A stretch of 64,000 nucleotides of DNA from Nocardia africana NBRC 100379 (GCF_001612635.1 NZ_BDAV01000001.1:162227-226226), one strand, 5' to 3'. Positions 17,307-26,919 are shown, counted from the first letter of the stretch. Made by a program: numbers and translations. Notes: a model not told the origin generated them from the sequence alone.

Positions 17307-19417
17307 CGATGACCGCCGATGAGCAGAAGCAGGCTTCTGATCTGGCCAAGAAGATCAAAGATACCCACACGGTCGCCGGCTGGAACGACTACTACACCGA
17401 CGATGAAGCGAAAGATTTCGTAAAGAAACTCGACGGCCTCACAACGGAACAATTCACTTTTGTATGGAATGCGCTCGACAAGAACACCCGAGAAGATCTC
17501 GTCAACGGCGACGGATGGTCGGACGCAGACAAGCAATATCCCGCGCTCGCCAAAGCACTGAAAAGCGACGATCCCGCCGCCGTAAAGGCATATACCGACA
17601 CGAAAACGGACGCCAAACCGACCTACGGTGCAGAGGGTGGATTCCTCCCCGGCGACGGCAAGAAGCATTTCAGGGACGTGTTTCTATGGGTTCCCAAGGG
17701 GAGAAGCGACTCGCTGTACGACCTGATCGTAGACACGCAGGATACGATGCAAAGAGGTTTCGACTCGCTCGGCTCTCACGACCCGAAGGACGCGCCGGAT
17801 TTCAGCTCCATTCTGGAGCACCATCAGGCTGAAAAGCCCCAGGGCTGGTCGAATATCGTCCACAGGTACAGTGAATTCCACGAGACATTCAAGAAACGCG
17901 AAGAAGATTTCGACGCAAAAAATAAAGATGTGAATTTCACCACCAAGGACAATCAGGAGAAATTGAAGGCGTGCTCGAACGACCTCGCGGGCGTCGTGGA
18001 CACCCTGAACAAGGCCCTTCAGTTGGATTTGAGTCCGGGCAGCGATCCGAACAGCACCGCCAGGCAAAACGGAAACGAGATAACCTACACCGCAGGACAC
18101 GACAATCCGGATGTGGTTTACACGCGTAAGGATAATTCATCGAATTTCGTCCTCACGCCGGAAGCCGAGCAAAAGTATTACGTCAGCGCAATCCAAACTG
18201 CCGTGGACCAGTGGAACAAGATCTACGACGATACGGCGATGAAATTTCAGAAGGACGCCGACCACGTCGACGATCCGGGACCGAAGGGACCGGCGAAACC
18301 GGAGGCGCCCGCCGCACCGGCGGCCCCTGCGGCACCGGCAGCGCCGGCGGCGACGCCCTACACGCCCGTCGCCGATACGTCCGGTACCGCCGACCTGGCC
18401 AACCAGACGGACTACAGCGACATATTCGGCAACCTGTCCGACGGCCGATCCCAGACCGATTCCACCGGTATCTCGGACCCCTGGAACCTCGACGGAACGA
18501 ACGGCACCGGCACCGGCACCGGCACCGGCACCGGAGACGGCACCGCGTCGTCCAGCGGCACCACCTCGTCCGATTCCGCCTCGGCATGGGACCAGATAGC
18601 GAACGCCATCACCGGCAAGACCGGTGGTAACGGGACCACCGGCCAGGCGCCGACCGCCGCGACACCCGCGCCCTCGAACCCGCTCTTGGGAGCCATGAAT
18701 CCCATGCAATACATGAATCCGAATTCCGGGGCGGGCGGCTTCATGAACCCGGCGGGAAATCAGAACAGCCCCTACTCGCAGTACGCCCAGAACCCCATGA
18801 CCGGCGGTGCCGGCAACCAAACGAACCCCCTGCTGCCCGGGGCGAACGCGAGCCGGCCCGCTGCGGGCGCCACCGCGCAACAGGCCGCGTACACGAATCC
18901 TGCCTCGGCCGTCTCGGCCACGCCGGCTTCCGGCACGCCCCCGCATACCGGCAATTCGATGGTCGATATGAAATTGCCGGATGGCAGTGCGCCACAGAAG
19001 GTTCCCTCGATCGTGGCCGACGCGGTGAACCGGGCGTTGAACAATCCGAATGGCAGCGATGCGGCCGCGGCCTATGGCAGCGCTTTCGCACAGGCGACAC
19101 CGGTCGACGGTTCGAATCTGCACACCGGCGACGTGGTGCAGTGGGCCGATCGCAGCGCGGTGATCGTGCGCGAGGGAACCGACAACTACTACATAATCAC
19201 CGACGGCCAGATGCGACACGTCGAGCTCAAAGATCTTCCCAACTACAACAATGGCGCATTCGGCCGTTTCGAAGGGTTCTTCCGGCCGGCCGGGTCGGGA
19301 GATTCCGACCAGCAAGCTAATCCGCAGCCGCATTCCATGGTCCAACCGACCCAGGTTCTCGCCGCATCGTCGACGACCTCTGCACGGCAGCCCAATAACG
19401 ACACGCAAGAGACATGA
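17303..19417 (+). CDS. Large Lys/Ala/Pro/Asn-rich putative type VII substrate
   Basis: This 704-residue protein of unknown family has four parts. Residues 1-320 are charged, helical and Lys/Asp-rich. Next is an Ala-Pro repeat (about 335-352) and a Gly-Thr tract encoded by five GGCACC units. An Asn/Met/Pro/Gly-rich linker with MNPMQYMNPNS and similar phrases runs to about 560. The C-terminal 80-residue module (SNLHTGDVVQWADRSAVIV...) resembles the beta-barrel core of NlpC/CHAP-like ESX effectors but lacks a Cys-His pair. The N-terminal third uses many more AAG/AAA/GAT codons than its neighbours, suggesting transfer. ATGA overlaps at both ends give strict translational coupling. Confidence 0.5.
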   Translation: MTMTADEQKQASDLAKKIKDTHTVAGWNDYYTDDEAKDFVKKLDGLTTEQFTFVWNALDKNTREDLVNGDGWSDADKQYPALAKALKSDDPAAVKAYTDTKTDAKPTYGAEGGFLPGDGKKHFRDVFLWVPKGRSDSLYDLIVDTQDTMQRGFDSLGSHDPKDAPDFSSILEHHQAEKPQGWSNIVHRYSEFHETFKKREEDFDAKNKDVNFTTKDNQEKLKACSNDLAGVVDTLNKALQLDLSPGSDPNSTARQNGNEITYTAGHDNPDVVYTRKDNSSNFVLTPEAEQKYYVSAIQTAVDQWNKIYDDTAMKFQKDADHVDDPGPKGPAKPEAPAAPAAPAAPAAPAATPYTPVADTSGTADLANQTDYSDIFGNLSDGRSQTDSTGISDPWNLDGTNGTGTGTGTGTGDGTASSSGTTSSDSASAWDQIANAITGKTGGNGTTGQAPTAATPAPSNPLLGAMNPMQYMNPNSGAGGFMNPAGNQNSPYSQYAQNPMTGGAGNQTNPLLPGANASRPAAGATAQQAAYTNPASAVSATPASGTPPHTGNSMVDMKLPDGSAPQKVPSIVADAVNRALNNPNGSDAAAAYGSAFAQATPVDGSNLHTGDVVQWADRSAVIVREGTDNYYIITDGQMRHVELKDLPNYNNGAFGRFEGFFRPAGSGDSDQQANPQPHSMVQPTQVLAASSTTSARQPNNDTQET
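18503..18532 (+). repeat. Hexanucleotide tandem repeat (GGCACC) x5
   Basis: Five perfect head-to-tail copies of GGCACC encode alternating Gly-Thr within the linker of the large ESX-type protein. The unit is a multiple of three, so slippage would change linker length without a frameshift. Confidence 0.9.
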
Positions 19418-20505
19418 CAGTCGCGGCGGCGACATCGACCGGTGACTTCGTGGTCGATGTCGCCGAGCGGATCGGGACAGGCTGTACACCGGAATCCCTT
19501 CGGTCGGTGCTGTTTCGAGCCTGTGGCGGTCGATTGGAGGCGCGCACCCCGGACGGGGTGCGTTCGAGCGGAATCACCAGCTCCGGATTTCCGTTCGAGG
19601 CCAGCGTGACGGGCGGGTTGGGCCGGTACTCCCAGATGCTTCGCTACATCACGGAAACCACAACGTGGGAGCCGGACTTCGCCGTTCGGCTCGAGGCATA
19701 TCTGGCCACGATCACCGAGCTCGTCACGTGGCTGCCGGGTGGCGACCCGGCGGCGGCCGACCTGCTCCATTCCTTCGTCACCACGGTGTATCCCGATCCC
19801 GTGGCCATCGAGCCGGGGGCGCGCCCGGCGATGTGGCTCGGAATTGTGCATCACCGCGCCGAACCGGATCGCCTGGGCGGCCTCAAGGTGTACTGCAGCC
19901 CGAGGGCGCGAACCGACGTCATCGAGACCCTCGGCCGCCAGTGGTCCGGCTTCGAGGGACTCAGTCCCATACCGGAGAACGACGATCTTTTTCGCTACGC
20001 CGGACTCGCCATCGAGCTCTGCGCGCACGGAGATCCGGCGTACAAAATCTATCTCCGGGCGCGCACCCGAAACGTCGCCGTACCGATGAAGTTGGTACGC
20101 CATTTCGGCGATCCCGCCTGGCAGACGCTCTCGGAGTTCACCGCCTGTGGCGTGGATGCGGCCGACCTGCACAACTTCGACTATTTCGTGTGCTGCAGCC
20201 GACGCGGCAACGAAACTCCTTCCTATACGGTCTCATTGATTACGAGGCCGTCGGACGACATCACGGCGCTGGCTCGTGCGCTGGCGGCACGGCACCACGG
20301 CACCACGCGGGCGATCGACGCGATGGCGCACGCCGCGCGGGACCGGGGTGCGGCGTGGCGGTATACGGCACTCGGGCTGGGCTTCTCATCCGAGCACGGC
20401 ATCGACAAATTGAACGTCTACGGAACACCGATGTGGGAATCCACCTCGGAAGCGACCGCAGTCACGTCCGCCCGGCCGCTCGGACGATCGGAAGTTGCGC
20501 GTTGA
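19414..20505 (+). CDS. PT-barrel (aromatic prenyltransferase-like) protein
   Basis: This 363-residue protein's strand-helix periodicity and motifs resemble ABBA/DMATS-type aromatic prenyltransferases. An early SSGFPFEASVTG strand (56-67) carries a Glu, as in the substrate-binding strand of that family, and LRYITETT follows. Repeated K-x-Y strands, LKVY (157-160), YKIY (210-213) and KLNVY (332-336), are the usual pyrophosphate-binding Lys/Tyr pairs. There is no signal peptide and no DDxxD motif. If correct it would transfer a prenyl group to an aromatic acceptor without strict metal need. The start overlaps the ESX-type gene as ATGA, and its 3' end overlaps a convergent flavoenzyme gene by 44 bp. 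The fold assignment is tentative. Confidence 0.45.
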   Translation: MTVAAATSTGDFVVDVAERIGTGCTPESLRSVLFRACGGRLEARTPDGVRSSGITSSGFPFEASVTGGLGRYSQMLRYITETTTWEPDFAVRLEAYLATITELVTWLPGGDPAAADLLHSFVTTVYPDPVAIEPGARPAMWLGIVHHRAEPDRLGGLKVYCSPRARTDVIETLGRQWSGFEGLSPIPENDDLFRYAGLAIELCAHGDPAYKIYLRARTRNVAVPMKLVRHFGDPAWQTLSEFTACGVDAADLHNFDYFVCCSRRGNETPSYTVSLITRPSDDITALARALAARHHGTTRAIDAMAHAARDRGAAWRYTALGLGFSSEHGIDKLNVYGTPMWESTSEATAVTSARPLGRSEVAR

Positions 20506-21724
20506 CGTGCTCGAGCCGCAACGAGGAACGCAGTTCGGCCAGCCGATTCAGATCGTCGCCGTAGAGGCCGGTTGCCTTCGCGTCGTCGAGGTCGGCGACT
20601 CCGTACAGGTATGGGCGGCCACCCAATTCGCAACAGCGTCGCTGCAGGTCACGGAATGTCTTCCGGGCATCGGCTACCGCATCCGGAGCACGATCGACGG
20701 TGGCGTACAGCCCGACTCCGACCGAGACGGGAGCGGGCAGTACGGGCGCGAAAGCGAAGGGGACAGCATCGGCGGGCCGTCGGACGACCAGGATGTACAC
20801 CCGGGTCGCCGGACCATCGAACGGCGCTCGATCGAGCTGCGCCGCAACGGTTTCGACCATCGACACGCAGTGGTCGACCGGGACGACGTAGTCCGCCCAC
20901 ATCCGCGCTCGATCGACGAGAGGTTGCCACGTTGCGGGCGGGTCGATCTCCTTCATCGGTGACTGTGTGATCACAGCGCAGTCCTCGCCGTCGCAGGGCT
21001 GTGCCGGCCGGGAACCCCGCCAACCGGTGACCGATCGGATCCGGCCACGGCCGGCCATTCCCGAGTAGATGTCGACGTCGGTGCGGTCCGCCACTCGAAT
21101 GGTGTGCTCGGCGAGCTCGCCGAGACTCGCATGGTCGGCCCGATGCTCGTGCACGTGGGGCTCATGGTCGGCGGTCCGCAGAACTACCCGCTCGATCAAT
21201 CCGACCGTGCCCAGTCCCCCGAGAGCGAACCGGAACAGTTCCTCATGCTCGGTACGGGAGCACCAACGGCTCCTGCCGGTCCCGTCGATCAGCTGAATGC
21301 GCTCCACGTGGTCTATCTGCCAGCCGGACCGGATCGACTCGACTCCGGCGCCGCCCACCGACAACGTGCCCCCCACCGACATGTGCAGGTGATCCGGCAG
21401 GATCGGGAAGGTTCGCCCCTGCCGGTTCAGGTACCACTCGAGTCCGAGCCAGCTCGCACCCGCGGGCACCTCGAACAATCCGTCGCCCAGATCCCTGATC
21501 TCCCGGATCGCGGTATCGGGCGCATAGGTGACCAGCAGTTCGTCATCGGTCACGGTCTGCCCGGCACACGAATGCCCGGAACCTCGCAGTGTCAACGGGC
21601 GGCCGGAACCGAGCAGGGCAGCCGGGAATGCAGAGGGCAATCGATGGACCGCCCGAGGCGTGGCGCGATACAGACCACCGAAGTCGGCATCGAAATCGGT
21701 GACGGAAACATCAGCGGCACTCAT
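20462..21724 (-). CDS. FAD-linked oxidase of the PCMH/VAO family, cytokinin-dehydrogenase-like
   Basis: This 420-residue flavoenzyme has GSGHSCAGQ near the N-terminus; H51 sits where VAO-family enzymes attach FAD through histidine. The FAD-binding core motif VGGTLSVGGAGVESIRSG is very close to the plant and bacterial cytokinin dehydrogenase signature. The C-terminal half holds the substrate domain. Family members oxidise allylic amines, alcohols or prenylated adenines with O2. It converges on, and overlaps by 44 bp, the gene for a prenyltransferase-like protein, so oxidation of a prenylated product is an attractive but unproven link. The start is ATG 21724. The assignment to the FAD oxidase family is secure; the substrate is unknown. 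Confidence 0.8.
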   Translation of the reverse strand: MSAADVSVTDFDADFGGLYRATPRAVHRLPSAFPAALLGSGRPLTLRGSGHSCAGQTVTDDELLVTYAPDTAIREIRDLGDGLFEVPAGASWLGLEWYLNRQGRTFPILPDHLHMSVGGTLSVGGAGVESIRSGWQIDHVERIQLIDGTGRSRWCSRTEHEELFRFALGGLGTVGLIERVVLRTADHEPHVHEHRADHASLGELAEHTIRVADRTDVDIYSGMAGRGRIRSVTGWRGSRPAQPCDGEDCAVITQSPMKEIDPPATWQPLVDRARMWADYVVPVDHCVSMVETVAAQLDRAPFDGPATRVYILVVRRPADAVPFAFAPVLPAPVSVGVGLYATVDRAPDAVADARKTFRDLQRRCCELGGRPYLYGVADLDDAKATGLYGDDLNRLAELRSSLRLEHVNAQLPIVRAAGRT

Positions 21725-21926
21725 GATTTCGGCAGCGATCGTGTCACCGTCCGGTCAGCGGTATGCGGCACGCCGTCATCGTAGCGAGCTGCCGGGGCGG
21801 CTTCTCACTGCCAGGAGTAGGGCACGATCACAGCGTCTCGCGCGCTGCCATACCCCGACGACGCGGCGCTTGCCGCCCGGTCGCGGGCGGATGGCCATGC
21901 GCAGACGAGCGGTCCCGAGCAGACGA

Positions 21927-23228
21927 TCAGCCGCGGCCGACGGCCTGGTGGTGCGATGGCACCCGGCGGGCCGACCACACGGTGACGGTGAACAGGAACA
22001 CCCCCGCGACAGCCAGACCCGCGCCCACGACGGCGGGGGCGGTGTAACCCAGGCCCGCCGCGATCACCAGGCCGCCCAGCCAGGCGCCGGCCGCGTTGGC
22101 GATGTTCAGGGCGGCGTGGTTGAGGGCGGCGGCGAGGGTTTGGGCGTCGTGGGCGACGTCCATCAGCCGGGTCTGCAGGCCGGGTGCCAAGGCGGCTCCG
22201 GAGGCGCCGACGAGGAAGGCGCCCGCGGCGGCGGTGAACGGATTGTGGGCTGCCGCAACGAAAATCGCGAGGATGACGACCATCGCGATCAGCGCGACGA
22301 ATACCGAGCGGTCCACGCCGCGATCGGCGAGGACGCCGCCGCCGATATTGCCCGCGACCATGCCCAGGCCGAACAGTGCCAGCACGATCGGCACCAGGCC
22401 CTGACCCATGCCGGCGACATCGGTGAGGGTCGAGGTGATGTAGGTGTAGACCGCGAACATGCCGCCGAAGCCGACCGCGCCGACCAGCAGCGTCAGCAGC
22501 ACCTGCGGGCGGCGCAGCGCGGTCAGCTCGGTGCGCGGATCGGTCACCCGCACCCCGTGCAGATCGGGCACGAAGCGGGCGATCGCGAACACCGTGGCCA
22601 GCCCGAGGACGGCGACGACCACGTAGGCATCGCGCCAGCCGAGTCCCTGGCCGAGCCAGGTGGCGGCGGGGACACCCACGACATTGGCGGCGCTCAGGCC
22701 CAGCATCACCGCGGCGACGGCCTTGGCCCGCTGCCCCACCGGAGCCAGTGAGGCGGCAGCGAGCGAGGCCACGCCGAAGTAGGCGCCGTGCGGGAGACCT
22801 GCGACGAACCGGGCCGCGACCAGAGCCGGGAAGGCCGGCGCCAGCACCGAGGCGATATTCCCGGCGGTGAACGCGATCATCAAGGCGATCAGCAGGCGCT
22901 TGCGCGGCATCCGGGCGCACAGCGCCGCGATCACGGGCGCGCCGACCACCACGCCCAGTGCGTACGCCGAGACGGCATGTCCGCCGGTGGGCTCCGAAAC
23001 ATGCAGGTCCGCGGCGATGTCGGGCAGTAGCCCCATGGTGACGAATTCGGTGGTGCCGATCCCGAAACCGCCGAGCGCCAGCGCGAGCATCGCCGGAATA
23101 TGCCATCCGGTGCGAGTCTCCGGCGCCGCCCCGGAGCCGAGCGCCGCACGGGACGACGCGGCACTCGCGGGTGACTCCGGTGGGAAGTCGACAGGTGGTG
23201 CGGTGCGCACCGAAGCTGAGTCGGCCAT
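21927..23228 (-). CDS. MFS drug/sugar efflux transporter (AraJ/DHA1-like)
   Basis: This is a 12-TM major facilitator of about 433 residues. A roughly 35-residue Ala/Ser-rich cytosolic leader precedes TM1 (MLALALGGFGIGTTEFVTMG), and the loop ARMPRKR follows TM2. The GTTEFVTMGLLPDIA segment is typical of the AraJ/YdhP/chloramphenicol-efflux branch. It probably exports small hydrophobic compounds with proton exchange. Two starts are possible, ATG 23228 (used here) and GTG 23243, neither with a clear ribosome site. It is a lone gene, 202 bp from the flavoenzyme gene, and no regulator is adjacent. Confidence 0.85.
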   Translation of the reverse strand: MADSASVRTAPPVDFPPESPASAASSRAALGSGAAPETRTGWHIPAMLALALGGFGIGTTEFVTMGLLPDIAADLHVSEPTGGHAVSAYALGVVVGAPVIAALCARMPRKRLLIALMIAFTAGNIASVLAPAFPALVAARFVAGLPHGAYFGVASLAAASLAPVGQRAKAVAAVMLGLSAANVVGVPAATWLGQGLGWRDAYVVVAVLGLATVFAIARFVPDLHGVRVTDPRTELTALRRPQVLLTLLVGAVGFGGMFAVYTYITSTLTDVAGMGQGLVPIVLALFGLGMVAGNIGGGVLADRGVDRSVFVALIAMVVILAIFVAAAHNPFTAAAGAFLVGASGAALAPGLQTRLMDVAHDAQTLAAALNHAALNIANAAGAWLGGLVIAAGLGYTAPAVVGAGLAVAGVFLFTVTVWSARRVPSHHQAVGRG

Positions 23229-23512
23229 GGGTGTGGCCAACACGCGCGGTCGACGCGGCGATACCGGCGGCCGGGGTGATTCGACTCACCGCACCCCGCT
23301 CCCGCCCGCCGACGCCTCGCGCCGAGCACCGGAACGACTGCGGGACAACGAATCTCGCGCCGTCGCGGGTTCCGCATGAAGCGCTGTCGGATACCTCACA
23401 CGCGCGATCGGGTGCGGAAAGCAATTCGGGCACCCGCGGCCACCGGGATCGGTGGGGGCGGGTGCCCGGATATGTCTACCGACCGCGCCGGATACCGGCC
23501 GGTCGCGAGCGT

Positions 23513-24730
23513 TCAGCTCAGTTCGCGCGCCAGGTTGGCATCGAGCACACCGAGGAATTCCTCGGTGGTCAGGTAGCCCTGGTTGCCGCCGACCAGCAGC
23601 GCCAGGTCCTTGGTCATCTGGCCGCTCTCGACGGTCTTGATCACGACGTCCTCGAGGGTCTGCGCGAAGCCGATGACCTCGGGGGTGTTGTCCAGCTTGC
23701 CGCGATGCGCCAGACCCCGCGTCCACGCGAAGATCGAGGCGATCGGGTTCGTGGAGGTGGGCTTGCCCTGCTGGTGCTGGCGGAAGTGCCGGGTCACCGT
23801 GCCGTGCGCGGCCTCGGCCTCACAGGTGCGGCCGTCCGGGGTGAGCAGCACCGAGGTCATCAGGCCCAGCGAGCCGAAGCCCTGCGCCACGGTGTCGGAC
23901 TGCACGTCGCCGTCGTAGTTCTTGCAGGCCCAGACGTAGCCGCCCTCCCACTTCAGCGCGGAGGCGACCATATCGTCGATCAGCCGGTGTTCATAGGTCA
24001 GTCCGGCCGCGTCGAACTCGTCCTTGAACTCGGTCTCGAAGATCTCCTGGAAGGTGTCCTTGAACATGCCGTCGTAGGCCTTCAGGATGGTGTTCTTCGT
24101 CGACATGTAGACGGGGTAGTTCTGCTGCAGGCCGTAGTTCAGCGACGCCCGCGCGAAGTCCTCGATCGACTTCTTGAAGTTGTACATACCCATGACGACG
24201 CCGCCGTCCTCGGGCATCTTCACCACTTCGTGGACGATCGGCTCGGAGCCGTCCTCCGGGGTGAACTGGATCGTCACGGTGCCGGCCTGATGCACCTTGA
24301 AGTCGGTGGCGCGGTACTGGTCACCGAACGCGTGACGGCCGATGATGATCGGCTTGGTCCAGCCGGGCACCAGACGCGGAACGTTGGAGATGATGATCGG
24401 CGCGCGGAAAATAGTGCCGCCGAGAATGTTACGAATCGTGCCGTTCGGCGAACGCCACATTTTCTTGAGGCCGAATTCTTCGACGCGGGCCTCGTCCGGG
24501 GTGATCGTGGCGCATTTGACGCCGACGCCGTGCTTCTTGATGGCGTTGGCCGCGTCGACGGTGACCTGGTCATCGGTCTTGTCGCGAGTTTCGATGCCGA
24601 GGTCGTAGTACTCGAGATTCACATCGAGGTACGGATGGATCAGCTTGTCCTTGATGAACTGCCAGATGATCCGGGTCATCTCGTCGCCGTCGAGTTCGAC
24701 GACGGTCCCTTCAACCTTGATCTTGGACAT
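23513..24730 (-). CDS. icd: NADP-dependent isocitrate dehydrogenase, homodimeric type
   Basis: This 405-residue enzyme converts isocitrate to 2-oxoglutarate in the TCA cycle, with NADP+ as acceptor. It is the eukaryote-like dimeric type (Icd1 of mycobacteria), opening [21 protein letters not shown]. It keeps the substrate loop [22 protein letters not shown], and the metal-binding Asp in RLIDDMVA; the cofactor region is [10 protein letters not shown]. The start is ATG 24730, preceded by a GGAGGA-type site. It is divergent from the SAM-IV riboswitch/metX unit, the same gene order as in mycobacteria (Rv3339c). Confidence 0.96.
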   Translation of the reverse strand: MSKIKVEGTVVELDGDEMTRIIWQFIKDKLIHPYLDVNLEYYDLGIETRDKTDDQVTVDAANAIKKHGVGVKCATITPDEARVEEFGLKKMWRSPNGTIRNILGGTIFRAPIIISNVPRLVPGWTKPIIIGRHAFGDQYRATDFKVHQAGTVTIQFTPEDGSEPIVHEVVKMPEDGGVVMGMYNFKKSIEDFARASLNYGLQQNYPVYMSTKNTILKAYDGMFKDTFQEIFETEFKDEFDAAGLTYEHRLIDDMVASALKWEGGYVWACKNYDGDVQSDTVAQGFGSLGLMTSVLLTPDGRTCEAEAAHGTVTRHFRQHQQGKPTSTNPIASIFAWTRGLAHRGKLDNTPEVIGFAQTLEDVVIKTVESGQMTKDLALLVGGNQGYLTTEEFLGVLDANLARELS

Positions 24731-25043
24731 GGATCTTCGTGTCCTCCTAAGGAAGGTGTGCTCCCATTGCACGGCCAGGCGAGCACGCTTGTGAGCGGAC
24801 CCCAGCTGTTCAACAGACAACGTATACGCCCCGCGTTGTCCACGAGACGCCTGGTGCTAAACAAGACAAGCGTACTGGTGCGCTGGGTCTCACTGACAGG
24901 GGCGGTCCCATTGAGAGCTACCCACGTCACATCGGACCGATATGCGCCGGCCGAAGAAACGGACATACGCCACGAACGTCCGCCTCGAATCGAGCGAGCC
25001 CAACCCTCGCCCCCGTCGCGGCCGATTGTTACCATCCACGGCA
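24731..25043. other. Divergent intergenic region icd / SAM-IV-metX
   Basis: These 313 bp hold the icd leader and the promoter for the riboswitch transcript. No gene, palindrome or recognised factor site was found here. Confidence 0.5.
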
Positions 25044-25160
25044 GGTCATGAGTGCCAGCGCCAAGCCCCGGCTCGCTGGCCGGCAACCCTCCAGTTGCGG
25101 TGGGGTGCTCCGGGTGATTGACCGGGCTCTCGAAAGCCGAGGGCAAGCGCGACTGTCAGG
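25044..25160 (+). ncRNA. SAM-IV riboswitch
   Basis: The segment matches the actinobacterial SAM-IV aptamer as I know it. The P1 strand GGTCA (25044-25048) pairs with TGACC (25119-25123). In between lie GAGTGCCAGCG, CAAGCCCCGGC, GCTGGCCGGCAACCC and GGTGGGGTGCTCCGGGTGA, the conserved core and pseudoknot elements. A small hairpin follows, and then AGGAG (25158-25162). S-adenosylmethionine binding would shut down methionine synthesis, here of metX and the small ORF before it, probably by hiding the ribosome site because no terminator is seen. Confidence 0.93.
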
Positions 25161-25168
25161 AGCAACAA

Positions 25169-25423
25169 GTGAGTGAGCCCACCGTGCCCACCGTCGACAA
25201 GTGCGTGGAGGCGGCGGAGCGGCACAGGCGTATCGCTACCATCGGGGATGTGTGTGCCCCAGCCCTCCGTACCGCCTCGACCACGCGTGCGCTCTCGCCG
25301 TGCGCCGACCCGGCGTCCGCCGTCGCCGTGTTCCGGCAGGTCCGGGAGCCGATGCGGACCATGGGACTCGACGGCATGGGAGTAGACGGCATGGCACGGC
25401 TCGACGTGGTGACGGCACGGTGA
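25169..25423 (+). pseudogene. Probable degenerate remnant of metY (O-acetylhomoserine sulfhydrylase), retained as leader ORF
   Basis: This 84-codon ORF has a good ribosome site (AGGAG, 6 nt before GTG 25169), and its stop overlaps the metX start as GTGA. It is far too short for MetY (about 440 residues). Nevertheless it contains IGDV, seven residues, then ASTT and later LSP, the same order and spacing as the conserved C-terminal MetY segment I recall from M. tuberculosis (IGDV-x7-ASTT-xxxLSP). The catalytic Lys region and cofactor domain are missing. In mycobacteria metY occupies exactly this slot, between icd and metX. The best reading is an internal deletion leaving a remnant that still couples riboswitch and metX translation. 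A real small protein or leader peptide is the alternative. Confidence 0.5.
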
Positions 25424-26586
25424 CCGTGAGTATCGAATCGAGCACGTCACGCCCGGGCGCAACGACACTGCTACCCCCGCCGGACGGCACGGTCGGGATC
25501 ATCGGGATCGGCGATGTCCGGCTCGAGAACGGGGCGGTCGTCCCCGGTGTCGAACTGGCCGTGCAGCGCTGGGGCGAACTGGCCCCCGGCCTGGACAACG
25601 TGGTGCTGGTCGAACACGCGCTCACCGGTGATTCGCACGTCTGCGGACAGCCCGACGATCTGCACGCCCTGCCGGGCTGGTGGGACGGACTGGTCGGGCC
25701 CGGCGCGGCACTGGACACCGACCACTGGTGCGTGATCGCGACCAACGTTCTGGGTGGTTGCCAGGGCAGCACCGGCCCCTCGTCCCTCGCGCCGGACGGA
25801 AAGCCTTGGGGCGCACGCTTTCCGCAGATTTCGATTCGAGACCAGGTGAGCGCCGAAGTGGCGCTGCTGGACCTGCTCGGCCTCTCCCGCGTCGCCGCGG
25901 TGGTCGGCGGTTCGATGGGCGGCATGCGGGTGCTGGAATGGATGGTCGGATATCCCGATCGCGTCGACGCGGCCCTGGTGCTGGCGGTCGGCGCCCGCGC
26001 CACCGCGGATCAGATCGGCACCCAGACCACCCAGATCGCCGCGATCACGTCGGATCCGGACTGGCAGGACGGCAACTATCACGGCACCGGCCGCGGCCCG
26101 CAGGCCGGGCTGGGCATCGCACGCCGGATCGCGCATCTGACCTACCGCACCGAATTCGAGCTCGACCACCGGTTCGCCAACACCGCTCAGGGCGACGAAA
26201 ACCCCTGGGACGGTGGCCGTTACGCGGTACAGAGCTATCTGGAACATCAGGCCGACAAGCTGGTCGCGCGGTTCGACGCGGCCACCTACGTGCTGCTGAC
26301 CGAGGCCATGAACCGGCACGACGTCGGACGCGGACGCGGCGGCATCGAGGCCGCGCTGGCCGCGACCCCGGTGCCGTGTGTGGTCGGCGGCGTGGACTCG
26401 GACCGGTTGTATCCGTTGCGGACCCAGCAGGAACTGGCCGACCTACTGCCCGGCTGCAAAGGTCTGGAAGTCGTGCATTCGCGCGACGGCCACGACGGTT
26501 TCCTCACCGAGATCGAGGCGATCGGCAAATTGCTGGAGCAGACCATGGAGTTGGCGCGCGCCGCGCAGGACGCCCGCGCGTCCTGA
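25420..26586 (+). CDS. metX: Homoserine O-acetyltransferase
   Basis: This 388-residue alpha/beta-hydrolase-fold enzyme transfers the acetyl group of acetyl-CoA to L-homoserine, the committing step of methionine synthesis. Nucleophile S165 lies in GGSMGG, the family form of the elbow; the acid is in [10 protein letters not shown] and the His in RDGHDGF. Start GTG 25420 was chosen because it overlaps the preceding small ORF's stop; GTG 25426 is equally possible by sequence. It is controlled by the SAM-IV riboswitch upstream. The partner sulfhydrylase metY normally found just before it appears to be reduced to a remnant. Confidence 0.93.
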   Translation: MTVSIESSTSRPGATTLLPPPDGTVGIIGIGDVRLENGAVVPGVELAVQRWGELAPGLDNVVLVEHALTGDSHVCGQPDDLHALPGWWDGLVGPGAALDTDHWCVIATNVLGGCQGSTGPSSLAPDGKPWGARFPQISIRDQVSAEVALLDLLGLSRVAAVVGGSMGGMRVLEWMVGYPDRVDAALVLAVGARATADQIGTQTTQIAAITSDPDWQDGNYHGTGRGPQAGLGIARRIAHLTYRTEFELDHRFANTAQGDENPWDGGRYAVQSYLEHQADKLVARFDAATYVLLTEAMNRHDVGRGRGGIEAALAATPVPCVVGGVDSDRLYPLRTQQELADLLPGCKGLEVVHSRDGHDGFLTEIEAIGKLLEQTMELARAAQDARAS

Positions 26587-26601
26587 GTTCGCCCCCTGGG
26601 T

Positions 26602-26919
26602 TCAGCCGACGCCGAGGCTGCTGATGGTGACCGCCAGCACGATGATCGCGCCACCGAGCACGGTATAGGCGCCGATGTCGAACGGGCGGCTGCGCACCGC
26701 CAGCAGCCCGACCCGGGCCGTCGGCAGGCACAACCGGAACACCGCCGCGAGCAGGGTCGCCCCGCCGATGAAGAACGCACCACGCCGCCATCGGTCCTGG
26801 GCCACGAAGACCACCGCGACCAGCAGCACCACCACGACCAGCAGCATCGGCAGATGAACCTGGAAGAAGCGGCTCGCCGGGCTGGACTGCTGCGGATGAG
26901 TGGTCGGCACGTCGGTCAC
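26602..26919 (-). CDS. DUF3017 membrane protein
   Basis: This 105-residue protein has a polar N-terminus, then TM helices at about 22-40, 46-62 and 83-103 separated by short basic loops (DRWRR, RSRPF). Its size and layout fit DUF3017, a small actinobacterial membrane family often found beside metX or folD; the function is unknown. The start is GTG 26919. It converges on metX with a 15-bp gap and no hairpin. Confidence 0.7.
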   Translation of the reverse strand: MTDVPTTHPQQSSPASRFFQVHLPMLLVVVVLLVAVVFVAQDRWRRGAFFIGGATLLAAVFRLCLPTARVGLLAVRSRPFDIGAYTVLGGAIIVLAVTISSLGVG

